Source: Tunicatimonas sp964551335 (GTDB lineage: Bacteria > Bacteroidota > Bacteroidia > Cytophagales > Cyclobacteriaceae). From it: 64,000 nt of DNA. Position numbers and translations under genes: made by a program. Shown in pieces: positions 27,602 to 36,305 of the stretch. The first letter of the stretch is position 1, and every line of letters begins with the position of its first letter. The DNA lies in the NCBI GenBank assembly GCA_964551335.1, contig CAZKCO010000011.1, positions 124,001 to 188,000 on the forward strand. Direction: 5' to 3'. Below the pieces are notes generated by a model. That model was not told the DNA's origin, made no database searches, and was given only the letters and a program-made list of their open reading frames with translations.

Positions 27602-28959
27602 ATCACCTCGTACTTGCTGATATCTGACAGGTCAAAGGTATTCATGAAGGCTGTCGTAAAATTCCCGGCCCTGAATTCAGGATCGTCCATCAGCTTGATG
27701 TGAAAAGGAATGGTTGTTTTAATTCCTTCGATTACGAATTCTCCCAAGGCCCGCTTCATCCTGGTGATCGCCTCTTCGCGGGTTTGTCCGCTCACAATCA
27801 CCTTGGCAATCATAGAATCGTAGTTGGGAGGGATGGTGTAACCCGCGTAGATATGACTATCAACCCGAACACCATGTCCGCCAGGCATATGTAGATTATT
27901 GATCCTACCCGGACTAGGGCGAAAACCATTAGCCGGGTCTTCGGCATTAATACGGCACTCAATAGCGTGCAGCATAGGGTAGTAGTTCTTCCCCGAAATC
28001 TCAATACCCGCTGCTACCTTAATTTGCTCTTTGATCAGGTCGAAGTTAGTCACTTCTTCGGTAATGGGATGCTCCACCTGAATACGGGTGTTCATCTCCA
28101 TGAAATAGAAATTACGGTGTTTATCTACCAAAAATTCAATGGTTCCGGCTCCTTCGTAGCCAATGGCTTCGGCTCCGGCTACGGCCGCTTTTCCCATTTT
28201 ATCCCGTAGTTCGTCGGTCATAAATGGGGAAGGAGTTTCTTCCAGTAACTTCTGATGACGCCGCTGAATAGAGCAATCTCGTTCCGATAGGTGACAGGCT
28301 CTTCCCCGCTGGTCGCCCACTATCTGAATTTCTATGTGGCGCGGTTCCTCTACAAATTTCTCCAGATACAGCGCATCATTACCGAAGGCCGCTCCTGATT
28401 CGCGACGGGCATCATCCCAGGCTTTTTTGAACTCGCTTTCATTCCAGACAATCCGCATCCCTTTACCCCCTCCGCCGGCAGTGGCCTTTAAAATAATCGG
28501 GTACCCCACCTCTTCGGCTACTTTCAGTCCCTGCTCAATATTATCCAGCAAACCATCCGAACCGGGAATAGTGGGGACACCAGCTGCCTTCATAGTGGCT
28601 TTGGCCGTAGCTTTATCCCCCATTTTGGCAATCATATCCGGCGAGGCTCCAATGAATTTAATGCCGTACTCATCGCACACCCGCGAAAACTCGGCGTTCT
28701 CCGACAAGAATCCGTAGCCCGGATGAATAGCATCGGCGTTCGTAATCTCTGTGGCAGCAATAATATTTGGGATGTTTAGATAAGAGGCTCCACTAGGTGC
28801 CGGGCCAATGCAGACCGCTTCATCAGCGAAGCGCACGTGGAGACTGTCTTTGTCAGCTGTAGAATAAATAGCTACCGTACTGATTCCCATTTCACGGCAG
28901 CTCCGAATGACTCGTAGGGCAATCTCACCCCGGTTAGCAATAAGAATTTTATTAAACAT
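27598..28959 (-). CDS. accC: Acetyl-CoA carboxylase, biotin carboxylase subunit
   Basis: A 453-residue ATP-grasp enzyme of standard AccC length. It has the N-terminal ILIANRGEIALRVIR, the glycine-rich ATP loop KATAGGGGKGMRIV, the catalytic ERDCSIQRRHQKLLEE and the FYFMEMNTRIQVEHP metal/bicarbonate region. It carboxylates the biotin on AccB in the first step of fatty acid synthesis. It lies downstream of efp and accB in a leftward cluster, but 124 bases with a period-8 palindrome separate it from accB. Confidence 0.95.
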   Translation of the reverse strand: MFNKILIANRGEIALRVIRSCREMGISTVAIYSTADKDSLHVRFADEAVCIGPAPSGASYLNIPNIIAATEITNADAIHPGYGFLSENAEFSRVCDEYGIKFIGASPDMIAKMGDKATAKATMKAAGVPTIPGSDGLLDNIEQGLKVAEEVGYPIILKATAGGGGKGMRIVWNESEFKKAWDDARRESGAAFGNDALYLEKFVEEPRHIEIQIVGDQRGRACHLSERDCSIQRRHQKLLEETPSPFMTDELRDKMGKAAVAGAEAIGYEGAGTIEFLVDKHRNFYFMEMNTRIQVEHPITEEVTNFDLIKEQIKVAAGIEISGKNYYPMLHAIECRINAEDPANGFRPSPGRINNLHMPGGHGVRVDSHIYAGYTIPPNYDSMIAKVIVSGQTREEAITRMKRALGEFVIEGIKTTIPFHIKLMDDPEFRAGNFTTAFMNTFDLSDISKYEVI

Positions 28960-28967
28960 GGAGTAGA

Positions 28968-29079
28968 GTGTTAATGTGTTTGTGTGTTCATGCGGCCGCC
29001 GCGCGGTGTTCAGGTCTTCATATATCCATAAGGTTTATACAGCCTGAACACATGAATACGAGAATACACGAACACAAAC
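28968..29079. repeat. Palindromic array of a degenerate 8-base word, copy 1 (accB-accC spacer)
   Basis: Left arm: three consecutive 8-base units from 28968 (GTGTTAAT, then GTGTTTGT, then one ending TTCAT), a GC-rich spacer (28992-29005) and further units 29006-29029. Right arm: four inverted units 29044-29075 of the form nnGAAnAC. The two arms can fold on each other imperfectly. The same word recurs at 57494-57581. It lies inside the accB-accC spacer, not at an operon end. Confidence 0.8.
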
Positions 29080-29083
29080 TTGG

Positions 29084-29611
29084 CTAGGCTGGATCAAGTA
29101 AAAACAACGGCTGGTCAAATTCTACCGGAGAGGAATCATCTACCAGTATTTCTACTACCGTACCGGATTGCTCGGATTCAATCTCATTGAATAGTTTCAT
29201 AGCCTCAATGATACAAACGGTTTGCCCTCTAGATACCTTATCACCTATCTGTACAAACGGGCCCGATTCAGGATTAGGCGACTGATAGAATGTCCCGATC
29301 ATCGGCGACTTAATCGTGACGTACTGGCTCTTGTCACCAGAAGAAGCTGGTTTCGGGGATAGATCTTCCTCTTTCTGCTCTGGTGCAGCAGAAGCCGTTG
29401 GTTGAGTAGGAGAAGCTGGAGTATGCGATACTAGTGCTGTGGCATCGCTAGGCATAGCAGGAGCACCCGTAGAATGAATGATATTCTGCTGTATCTCCTG
29501 CGCGCTATTCTTCTTGATCTTGAGCTTAATATCGTCTGTTTCCAGTTCCACTTCATCCAGTCCGGAATTGGCGATAAAGTCTAGTAGGTTTCGGATTTCG
29601 CTGGCTTTCAT
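29084..29611 (-). CDS. accB: Acetyl-CoA carboxylase, biotin carboxyl carrier protein
   Basis: A 175-residue AccB. The N-terminal helical part (ASEIRNLLDFIANSGLDEVE) is joined by a Pro/Ala/Ser linker (about 65-100) to the biotinyl domain. The biotinylated lysine is in IIEAMKLFNEIE and the thumb SPMIGTFYQSPNPESGPFV is present. It shuttles carboxybiotin between AccC and the transferase. It starts 5 bases downstream of the efp stop. Confidence 0.95.
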   Translation of the reverse strand: MKASEIRNLLDFIANSGLDEVELETDDIKLKIKKNSAQEIQQNIIHSTGAPAMPSDATALVSHTPASPTQPTASAAPEQKEEDLSPKPASSGDKSQYVTIKSPMIGTFYQSPNPESGPFVQIGDKVSRGQTVCIIEAMKLFNEIESEQSGTVVEILVDDSSPVEFDQPLFLLDPA

Positions 29612-29616
29612 AATGC

Positions 29617-30180
29617 TTATTTTACCCGTTCGGAATAGGATTTGGTACGTGTATCTACTTTAATTTTTTCGTCTTGATTGATGAACAATGGTACCTGAAT
29701 GGTGGCGCCGGTTTCCAGTTCGGCCGGTTTAGTAGCATTAGTAGCCGTATCGCCTTTTAAGCCTGGCTCGGTATAGGTAACCGTAAGTTCTACAAAGGCG
29801 GGCAGCTCGCAGCCCAGTATGGTTTCGGTTTCATCGTGAACAATTACATCTACCTGCTGCCCATCCGATAAAAATTCGGGGCCATCAATGAGATCTTCCT
29901 GAATAACCACCTGCTCAAAATTGTTGCTATCCATGAAGTGATAACCCATATCATCTTTATACAGATATTGGTGAGGCCGACGTTCAATGCGGGCAGTAGT
30001 GACTTTGACTCCGGAATTAAATGTATTTTCTATTACCTTGCCGGTACGTATGCTTTTGAGTTTAGTCCGCACGAAAGCAGGACCTTTTCCGGGTTTTACG
30101 TGCTGAAACTCAACGATGGTATAAAGATCGTTGTTGTACTCAATGCAGAGACCATTGCGGAAATCTGCGGTGGTTGCCAT
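29617..30180 (-). CDS. efp: Elongation factor P
   Basis: A 187-residue three-domain EF-P, which helps the ribosome form bonds at consecutive prolines. The tip loop that enters the peptidyl-transferase centre is HVKPGKGPAFVR, with Lys32 at the modifiable position. The C-terminal domain (ELETGATIQVPLFINQDEKI) is complete. It is the first gene of the efp-accB-accC segment, with its own -7 box after fabH. Confidence 0.95.
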   Translation of the reverse strand: MATTADFRNGLCIEYNNDLYTIVEFQHVKPGKGPAFVRTKLKSIRTGKVIENTFNSGVKVTTARIERRPHQYLYKDDMGYHFMDSNNFEQVVIQEDLIDGPEFLSDGQQVDVIVHDETETILGCELPAFVELTVTYTEPGLKGDTATNATKPAELETGATIQVPLFINQDEKIKVDTRTKSYSERVK

Positions 30181-30214
30181 AGGTCGTTATTGGTTAAGTT
30201 TCACTAGATAAATG

Positions 30215-30222
30215 CAAATCTA
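30215..30222 (-). promoter_or_regulatory. -7 promoter box for efp
   Basis: The reverse strand reads TAGATTTG, a perfect TAnnTTTG, in the 65-base gap between fabH and efp. The predicted start of transcription gives a leader of about 28 bases. No clear -33 element at normal spacing. Confidence 0.45.
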
Positions 30223-30245
30223 GACAAAAAGTTTATTTTGCCTAT

Positions 30246-31241
30246 TTATCCGTTGTATCCCCACTTCACGTGAGTAGCTCCCCAGGTAAAGCCTCCTCCA
30301 AAGGCGGCCAATACCAGATTATCGCCTTTTTTCAGTTGCGACTCGTATTCCCAGAGGTTCAGCGGGATAGTGGCGCTGGTAGTGTTTCCGTACTTATGGA
30401 TAGTATACATCACCCGGTCTTGATCTAATCCCATTCGGTTAGCCGTAGCATCAATAATCCGTTTGTTAGCCTGGTGGGGTACCAGCCAGGCTACATCCTT
30501 ACCGGTAAGATTATTACGCTCCATAATTTGGGCAGCAACATCGGCCATATGCTTTACCGCATACTTAAACACTGCGGCACCTTCTTGGTACACAAAGTGT
30601 TCCTTCGCCATAACGGTCTCAATGGTGGCCGGTCGGCGGCTACCGCCCGCTTTCAGGTGCAAATGGGGCGCTCCGGAACCATCAGACCGAAGGACTGAAT
30701 CAATCACTCCGAAAGGCTCTTCGGTAGGCTCTAACAGTACCGCCCCGGCACCGTCACCAAAAATGATGCAGGTAGTCCGATCTTCGTAATTAATAATTGA
30801 GGACATCTTATCCGCTCCCACCACTAGCACCTTCTGGTAGGTCCCAGCCTCAATAAACTTCGCGCCAGTAGTCAATGCGTATAAAAATCCGGAACAAGCA
30901 GCTTGCAGATCGTAGCCGAACGAATTAACCGCTCCAATCTGGTCCGCAATAAGGTTGGCCGTAGCCGGAAAAATCATATCGGGGGTAGTGGTAGCGCAGA
31001 TGAGAAGCTCAATATCAGCGGGGTCGGTATTGGTTTTCTGTAGCACGTTTTTGGCAGCTTCTGTACCCATCACGGATGTACCCTGATCTTTCCCGCGCAG
31101 AATGCGACGTTCCTTGATACCGGTACGGGTTACAATCCATTCGTCGGATGTGTCCACCATTTTCTCAATATCCTGATTAGAGAGAATGTCTTCCGGAACG
31201 TATCCGCCAACTCCCGTAATTACGGCTCTGCGTTTACTCAT
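30246..31241 (-). CDS. fabH: Beta-ketoacyl-ACP synthase III
   Basis: A 331-residue KAS III that condenses acetyl-CoA (or a branched starter) with malonyl-ACP to begin fatty acid synthesis. The catalytic triad is complete: C116 in DLQAACSGFLYAL, His in WLVPHQANKRI and Asn in HKYGNTTSATIPL. The N-terminal GVGGYVPEDILSNQD is typical. It lies 23 bases downstream of plsX in the classic Bacteroidota cluster. Confidence 0.96.
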   Translation of the reverse strand: MSKRRAVITGVGGYVPEDILSNQDIEKMVDTSDEWIVTRTGIKERRILRGKDQGTSVMGTEAAKNVLQKTNTDPADIELLICATTTPDMIFPATANLIADQIGAVNSFGYDLQAACSGFLYALTTGAKFIEAGTYQKVLVVGADKMSSIINYEDRTTCIIFGDGAGAVLLEPTEEPFGVIDSVLRSDGSGAPHLHLKAGGSRRPATIETVMAKEHFVYQEGAAVFKYAVKHMADVAAQIMERNNLTGKDVAWLVPHQANKRIIDATANRMGLDQDRVMYTIHKYGNTTSATIPLNLWEYESQLKKGDNLVLAAFGGGFTWGATHVKWGYNG

Positions 31242-31264
31242 GCTTATTGATTTAAGTAGGCAAG

Positions 31265-32206
31265 CTAGCTTTTAAAAGCCGCTTGAATTTTATGGTGTAT
31301 GTCCGACTTGGCCATGCCGAAGGCCTGTAGGATCATATTTTTGATAGCCAGTGCGCTGGAAGACCCGTGGCCAATTACCACGTTTCCGTTAATACCCAAG
31401 ATGGGGCTACCACCGATGGCTTCGTAGTTAAGATGATCAAAAAAAGGATCGTGGTAGTTTCGGCGCTTTAGCAAATCGTAGATTGATTCGGCCATTTTGA
31501 GAATAATGTTTCCAGTATAACCGTTGCAAACCATTACGTCGGACTTATTACTAAAAATATCTCGGCCCTCAATATTGCCGATAAAGTTTACGCGATCTTG
31601 CTCCTTAAACAATTGATAAGCAGCCTGAGCGGTAACGGTTCCTTTTTGCTCCTCTTCACCAATATTCAGTAGGCCAACTTTAGGGCGATCAACACCAAAA
31701 ACATGCTGGGCATACAGTGACCCAATTTCACCGAACTGTACGAGGGTTTCGGGCTTTACATCAGCATTAGCTCCTACGTCAATCAGTACTCCGTAGCTGC
31801 CATCTTCGCGGGGGGCGAAGCCCACCAGACCCGGACGAATAACTCCCTCGCAGGGCTTTACCGAAAGCATGGCACCCACCGACATAGCACCGGTGTTACC
31901 GGCACTGCAAAAGGCATCCACTTTCTCTTCTTTCAATAAATGAAAGCCGATACCAATGCTGGAATGCTGTTTTTGATTGAATGCTTTAGTAGGGTGTTCG
32001 TTCATACCAATTACTTCCTCGGCATGAACGATTTCTATAATGGCGGAAGGAAAATCATACTGAGTCAAATGGCTCTCTATGATCTCTTTTTGCCCTACCA
32101 GAACCAAGCGATCATCTTCAGAAAACTCATGAGCTGCTAGCGAAGCCCCTTCAATACAATTGTTTGGGGCAAAATCGCCACCCATGGCATCTAGCGCAAT
32201 TCTCAT
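31265..32206 (-). CDS. plsX: Phosphate acyltransferase PlsX
   Basis: A 313-residue PlsX, which makes acyl-phosphate from acyl-ACP for phospholipid synthesis at the cytoplasmic face of the membrane. Signatures: MRIALDAMGGDFAPN, SAGNTGAMSVGAML, GLLNIGEEEQKG and VVIGHGSSSALAIKNMI. It starts 3 bases after the rpmF stop, so translation is probably coupled. Confidence 0.95.
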   Translation of the reverse strand: MRIALDAMGGDFAPNNCIEGASLAAHEFSEDDRLVLVGQKEIIESHLTQYDFPSAIIEIVHAEEVIGMNEHPTKAFNQKQHSSIGIGFHLLKEEKVDAFCSAGNTGAMSVGAMLSVKPCEGVIRPGLVGFAPREDGSYGVLIDVGANADVKPETLVQFGEIGSLYAQHVFGVDRPKVGLLNIGEEEQKGTVTAQAAYQLFKEQDRVNFIGNIEGRDIFSNKSDVMVCNGYTGNIILKMAESIYDLLKRRNYHDPFFDHLNYEAIGGSPILGINGNVVIGHGSSSALAIKNMILQAFGMAKSDIHHKIQAAFKS

Positions 32207-32209
32207 AAA

Positions 32210-32401
32210 CTACGCTACGTCTTCCTGCTCCATCACTACTTTGCCCCGATAGTAGAGTTTTCCCTCGTACCAATGGGCCCGGTGAAACAGATGAGGTTCA
32301 CCAGTAGTAGGATCAATCGCTATGTTTCGGGGAGTAGATTTCAAATGAGTTCTGCGTTTATCTCTTCTCGATTTCGATATCTTGCGTTTCGGATGCGCCA
32401 T
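32210..32401 (-). CDS. rpmF: 50S ribosomal protein L32
   Basis: A 63-residue L32: MAHPKRKISKSRRDKRRTH is the typical basic N-terminus. The zinc-ribbon cysteines are absent: the usual CxxC regions read EPHLFHRAHWYEGKLYYRG, as in the cysteine-free form. It is part of the large ribosomal subunit and lies between yceD and plsX, a very conserved order. Confidence 0.95.
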   Translation of the reverse strand: MAHPKRKISKSRRDKRRTHLKSTPRNIAIDPTTGEPHLFHRAHWYEGKLYYRGKVVMEQEDVA

Positions 32402-32425
32402 GGTATTTATTAGTTTTACAAATGC

Positions 32426-32959
32426 TTATTTATTCTTAATATTCTTCAGAGCCTGCCACCGGGGGTCTACCTCCTCAGTAGCATCAATATTTTTTTCTTT
32501 CTGTTGTGAGCTAAATACAATTTCACCCTCTGACCAGGGATCGTCCTCATCAGCCAGTGATGGATGCAGCCGTTTCATAGGTATGGATACTCCAATCAGT
32601 TCATAAAGCAGTTGAGCTATATTAATCTGCTGGGTTCCTGTTGTGATCGTGTAAATGTCTTCAGTAATCTCCTCTTCTTCCTCACCGTACTGATAAATAA
32701 CCGTCTTATCAATACTTAATGGGTAATCAAAGAGTTCCAAACTACGATCACATTCCAACTGAACAGTACCGTTAATCCGGAAATTTACCGTAATCAGAGT
32801 AGGTTGTTTATCTAGCTCAACCCCTACGTTAAGGTTTCCTCTCTCCACCAGACTATTATCAAATAGTTGGAAGAAAGAATCGCCTAGTTGATATTGATAC
32901 GTATAAATCTTATTTGATAATGTGTAAATATCAATATCAAACCGGGTAAAATCATCCAT
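32426..32959 (-). CDS. yceD: YceD/DUF177 family protein
   Basis: A DUF177 protein, 177 residues from the ATG at 32959 (MDDFTRFDIDIYTL). The upstream ATG at 32977 is only about 2 bases from the transcription start predicted by the -7 box at 32986, so the second ATG is preferred. It has NVGVELDKQPTLITVNF, LECDRSLELFDYPL and a C-terminal DPRWQALKNIKNK. The conserved link with rpmF suggests a role in 23S rRNA or 50S biogenesis. The two CxnC cysteine pairs are largely missing, with one Cys left, as in many Bacteroidota forms. Confidence 0.85.
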   Translation of the reverse strand: MDDFTRFDIDIYTLSNKIYTYQYQLGDSFFQLFDNSLVERGNLNVGVELDKQPTLITVNFRINGTVQLECDRSLELFDYPLSIDKTVIYQYGEEEEEITEDIYTITTGTQQINIAQLLYELIGVSIPMKRLHPSLADEDDPWSEGEIVFSSQQKEKNIDATEEVDPRWQALKNIKNK

Positions 32960-32985
32960 TGTTACCCCCTTTTTCATTAAGTCTG

Positions 32986-32993
32986 CAAAGTTA
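32986..32993 (-). promoter_or_regulatory. -7 promoter box of the yceD-rpmF-plsX-fabH operon
   Basis: The reverse strand reads TAACTTTG, a perfect TAnnTTTG. The implied transcription start near 32979 leaves a 20-base leader to the ATG at 32959. Confidence 0.5.
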
Positions 32994-33173
32994 AGGATAT
33001 AATTTTAATAAAAGAAAGCCATTAAACTGATTTACGTGATTATGCCAGCATCGCTTTAGTAAACAAATTCTTGACAAAAAAAATTACCTAACCATACACA
33101 GCAGGTATAAATTTTGGGTGAAATGAAATATTTACTAACAAGTTTTGTTAGTAGATTGAGAATAAATACGCTT

Positions 33174-34364
33174 ATGAATTTATTTCGTTTTCTTTTGTTC
33201 GGATTTTGGGTATCAGGGCTTATCAGCGGGCCAGTTGGCTATGGGCAAGCCCAAGATCCGGAAATCGGGTTGCAAAAGAAACCGCTGTTGCTGGATATGA
33301 ATATGCAGATTGAAGCAACACAAGCGGTGAACGATATGTATAACTTTAAATTCGCCAAGGCGGAACGGCAGTTTCGTTGGATTAAGCAGGCGCACCCAGG
33401 TCACCCGCTACCATATTTTCTGTTGGGCCTAAGCGAGTGGTGGAAGATTGTGCCCAATCCGCAGGTGACCAAGTACGATGATCGCTGCCTAGCCTATATG
33501 GATACTGCCATTATCCACGCCGAACGTATGTTTGATCAGGACGAGGAAGATCCTGAAGCAGCTTTCTTCCTGGCGGCTGCTTATGCCTTTAAAGGGCGTT
33601 TACACTCTGAGCGACGCGATTTTGCCAAGGCAGCGGGCGACGGACGGCTCTCGCTCAAGTATCTGGAAATTTGCAAAGGAAAAGAAGATTTTAGCCCGGA
33701 GCTATTATTCGGCGATGCTCTCTATAACTACTACGCCGAATGGATTAAAGATAACTATGCTATCCTGCGACCTTTGATGGTATTTTTTCCCGATGGGAAT
33801 AAAGACCTGGGAATCAAGCAGCTTAAGACCGTGGCCAACAATGCGTTCTACACTCGCACCGAGGCTCAGTACTTCCTGATGCGTATCTTATCCGAAGAGC
33901 AAAATGACCCTCGCGAAGCTTTCCGTATTTCCGAGTACCTTCATCAGACTTTTCCCGATAATCCGTACTTTCACCGGTACTATGCTCGCCAGCTTTATAG
34001 CCGGGGTAAGCACCGCGATGCCGAACGGGAGTCGTTGGAAATATTGGCAAATATAGATAGCGCCAAAATCGGTTACGAAGCCACTAGTGGCCGCTACGCT
34101 GCTTTCTTTCTAGGCCAAATTTACCAGATGCGCAGCGATCTGGCAGAAGCTGAAACTTATTACCAAAAGGCTATTGGCTACGCCCAGGCAATTGACGCTA
34201 CTGAGTCGGGCTACTATCACTACTCCATGCTGTATTTGGGAGAGATTGCGGAACAGCAGAACAATCCAGCCCTCGCAAAACAATACTATAAGCAAGTAAA
34301 AAAAGAGGCGAAACGAAAGAGTCCGGCTCACGAAAAGGCCCGTAGTAACTTGCGGGAGCTTTAG
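33174..34364 (+). CDS. Secreted tetratricopeptide-repeat protein
   Basis: The ATG at 33174 begins a signal peptide (MNLFRFLLFGFWVSGLISG); the longer frame from 33114 adds 20 residues before it. The product of 396 residues is TPR-like: paired helices such as FAKAERQFRWIKQAHPGHPL, DPEAAFFLAAAYAFKGRL and LAEAETYYQKAIGYAQAI. It is probably a periplasmic scaffold for protein interaction. No enzymatic motif. An 8-bp palindrome (33134-33152) lies 20-40 bases upstream of the chosen start. Confidence 0.75.
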   Translation: MNLFRFLLFGFWVSGLISGPVGYGQAQDPEIGLQKKPLLLDMNMQIEATQAVNDMYNFKFAKAERQFRWIKQAHPGHPLPYFLLGLSEWWKIVPNPQVTKYDDRCLAYMDTAIIHAERMFDQDEEDPEAAFFLAAAYAFKGRLHSERRDFAKAAGDGRLSLKYLEICKGKEDFSPELLFGDALYNYYAEWIKDNYAILRPLMVFFPDGNKDLGIKQLKTVANNAFYTRTEAQYFLMRILSEEQNDPREAFRISEYLHQTFPDNPYFHRYYARQLYSRGKHRDAERESLEILANIDSAKIGYEATSGRYAAFFLGQIYQMRSDLAEAETYYQKAIGYAQAIDATESGYYHYSMLYLGEIAEQQNNPALAKQYYKQVKKEAKRKSPAHEKARSNLREL

Positions 34365-34398
34365 AGCCACTAGTTCTCCCACTTTTACGACCGCCCTA

Positions 34399-34740
34399 TC
34401 AGCAGTCTTCTTCTTTGCAGGGGTCGTGCCCCCAATTCTTAAGACTATAACGCCAGTCGGATTCTTTGATATCGCCGGATGGCTGTTGGGCTTGATGACG
34501 GCTGATGTAGGAGCCCACTTTCTGCATATGGTCGTAGTCGCTCTCGGTTAGGTCGTCCTTGTTCTTGCGCTTGATATTGATAATCTTTTTGGCTGACTTT
34601 CGTCCTTTAGATTCCCCGTCACCACTATCCTGACCCACCGATTTTGATTTATCGGTTTCCAGCCAGTCCTCAATTTCCGAAGGACTCATATTCACGCTAT
34701 CGTAAAACTCCTGATAGATTTCTTCGTCGGTTTTGCTCAT
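34399..34740 (-). CDS. DUF3140 family protein
   Basis: A 113-residue soluble protein matching DUF3140: FYDSVNMSPSEIEDWLETDKS, an alkaline middle (GRKSAKKIINIKRKNKDDL), DYDHMQKVGSYISRHQAQ and the end WRYSLKNWGHDPCKEE. The basic helical character suggests nucleic-acid binding, but the function is not known. Three Cys/Asp residues finish the chain (CKEEDC). Confidence 0.8.
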   Translation of the reverse strand: MSKTDEEIYQEFYDSVNMSPSEIEDWLETDKSKSVGQDSGDGESKGRKSAKKIINIKRKNKDDLTESDYDHMQKVGSYISRHQAQQPSGDIKESDWRYSLKNWGHDPCKEEDC

Positions 34741-34795
34741 CGTTTAAAAAGTTGAAAGTTGAAAAAAAATTATGGTCTAAAAGGTCGAAAAAATT
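34741..34795. repeat. Possible half-array of 7-base words
   Basis: GTTGAAA occurs twice in tandem (34751-34764), followed by diverged GTCTAAAAG/GTCGAAAAA units. It resembles one arm of the palindromic arrays elsewhere in the window, but no opposite arm is visible. Confidence 0.35.
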
Positions 34796-34919
34796 AGCGC
34801 ACACCTGTTTTATCCATTTGTCAGGTACTTTACTTCTTCTATCGTCAGTTGTATTAACATAACCCTTACCTAAGAGTTGTATTATCGAACTCATTTTTTC
34901 ACCTAATAATATTTAACCT

Positions 34920-36305
34920 ATGCCTCAAGCCGAACAATACGACGCCATCATTATCGGGTCAGGCCAGGGCGGCAGTCCTCTGGCTACTTACTTAGCCGGA
35001 AAAAAAATGCGCACCGCCCTCATCGAAGAAAAACATGTGGGAGGTACCTGTGTGAACACCGGCTGCACCCCCACTAAAACGATGGTGGCCTCCGCTAAAT
35101 CAGCCTTTGAGGCCCAGCGCGCCAAGGAATATGGTGTTCATGTCAGCGATGTCTCCGTAAATTTGAAAGAAGTGGTTGCTCGTAAAGACGATGTAGTCAA
35201 TTCGTTTCGTAAGGGACAATACGATGGCCTAACCAGCACCGACCACCTCGATCTGATTGAAGGGAAAGCTCGCTTTACCGGTGATAAAACGATTAGCGTA
35301 GCATTGAATGATGGGGGTGAGCGCCTGCTTAAAGGCGATAAAATATTTATTAATACCGGAAGCCGAACGCTAGTGCCGCCTATTGACGGATTAGATCAGG
35401 TTGAGTGGTACGATAACCGTACTATTATGGAGCTAGATGAGGTACCACCGCATTTGCTGGTGATTGGCGGAGGCTACATCGGATTGGAATTCGGGCAAAT
35501 GTTCCATCGCTTTGGTAGCAAGGTCACGATCTTTCACAGTGGCGAGCGCATTCTGGATATTGAAGATGAAGATGTATCCGAGGAGATGCAGAAGATACTG
35601 GAAGAAGAGGGGTTAAATATTATTACGGATTGCAAAATAAAAGAGATTAAACGAAAGGGAGACGAAATCATTCTTTCGGGCGAAGGAGGTGGTTTAAGCG
35701 AAGATATTCACTGCTCACATATACTGTTAGCCGTAGGACGGGTACCCAACACGGATGATCTGGATTTGGAGAAAACCGGTGTGGAAATCGACAATAAAGG
35801 GCATGTGCAGGTTAACGACCGACTAGAAACTTCAGTTGAAGGAATCTACGCCATTGGCGACGTAAAGGGCGGTCCGCAGTTTACCCACGTCAGCTACAAC
35901 GATTACGTAGTTCTGAAAAAGAATTTATTTGAAGAAGGAAATGCATCGACCGACGACCGGATTTTGACTTACACGGTTTTTACTGATCCGCAGTTAGGAC
36001 GGGTGGGCCTGAATGAGCAACAGGCCAAAGATCAGAATATTGCCTACCAAGTAGTAAAGATGCCGATGGAAAGCGTAGCGCGGGCTTATGAGACCGGTCA
36101 TACCCGTGGGTTTATGAAAGCACTGGTAGATGACGAGACCGGAGCCATTTTAGGAGCTTCTATTCTGGGCATGGAGGGTGGAGAAATTGCTTCGGCTTTG
36201 CTTTTGGCGATGATGGGCGGGATAACCGCTCAACAGATTCGCGATACGGCTATTGCTCATCCTACGTTGACAGAGTCGCTTAACAATTTATTCTCGCAAG
36301 TATGA
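34920..36305 (+). CDS. MerA-like FAD-dependent pyridine nucleotide-disulfide oxidoreductase
   Basis: A 461-residue class I disulfide reductase. The FAD dinucleotide fold (IIIGSGQGGSPLATYLAG) is followed by the redox cysteine pair C44/C49 in GGTCVNTGCTPTKT, the NAD(P) fold (LLVIGGGYIGLEFGQMF), the second FAD motif (GIYAIGDVKGGPQFTH) and the dimerisation domain with the active-site His (IAHPTLTESLNNLF). The CVNTGCTPTK wording is that of mercuric-reductase relatives, but there is no N-terminal metal-binding domain and no C-terminal Cys pair, so mercury reduction is unlikely. It overlaps the DUF3891 gene by 4 bases. Confidence 0.85.
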   Translation: MPQAEQYDAIIIGSGQGGSPLATYLAGKKMRTALIEEKHVGGTCVNTGCTPTKTMVASAKSAFEAQRAKEYGVHVSDVSVNLKEVVARKDDVVNSFRKGQYDGLTSTDHLDLIEGKARFTGDKTISVALNDGGERLLKGDKIFINTGSRTLVPPIDGLDQVEWYDNRTIMELDEVPPHLLVIGGGYIGLEFGQMFHRFGSKVTIFHSGERILDIEDEDVSEEMQKILEEEGLNIITDCKIKEIKRKGDEIILSGEGGGLSEDIHCSHILLAVGRVPNTDDLDLEKTGVEIDNKGHVQVNDRLETSVEGIYAIGDVKGGPQFTHVSYNDYVVLKKNLFEEGNASTDDRILTYTVFTDPQLGRVGLNEQQAKDQNIAYQVVKMPMESVARAYETGHTRGFMKALVDDETGAILGASILGMEGGEIASALLLAMMGGITAQQIRDTAIAHPTLTESLNNLFSQV

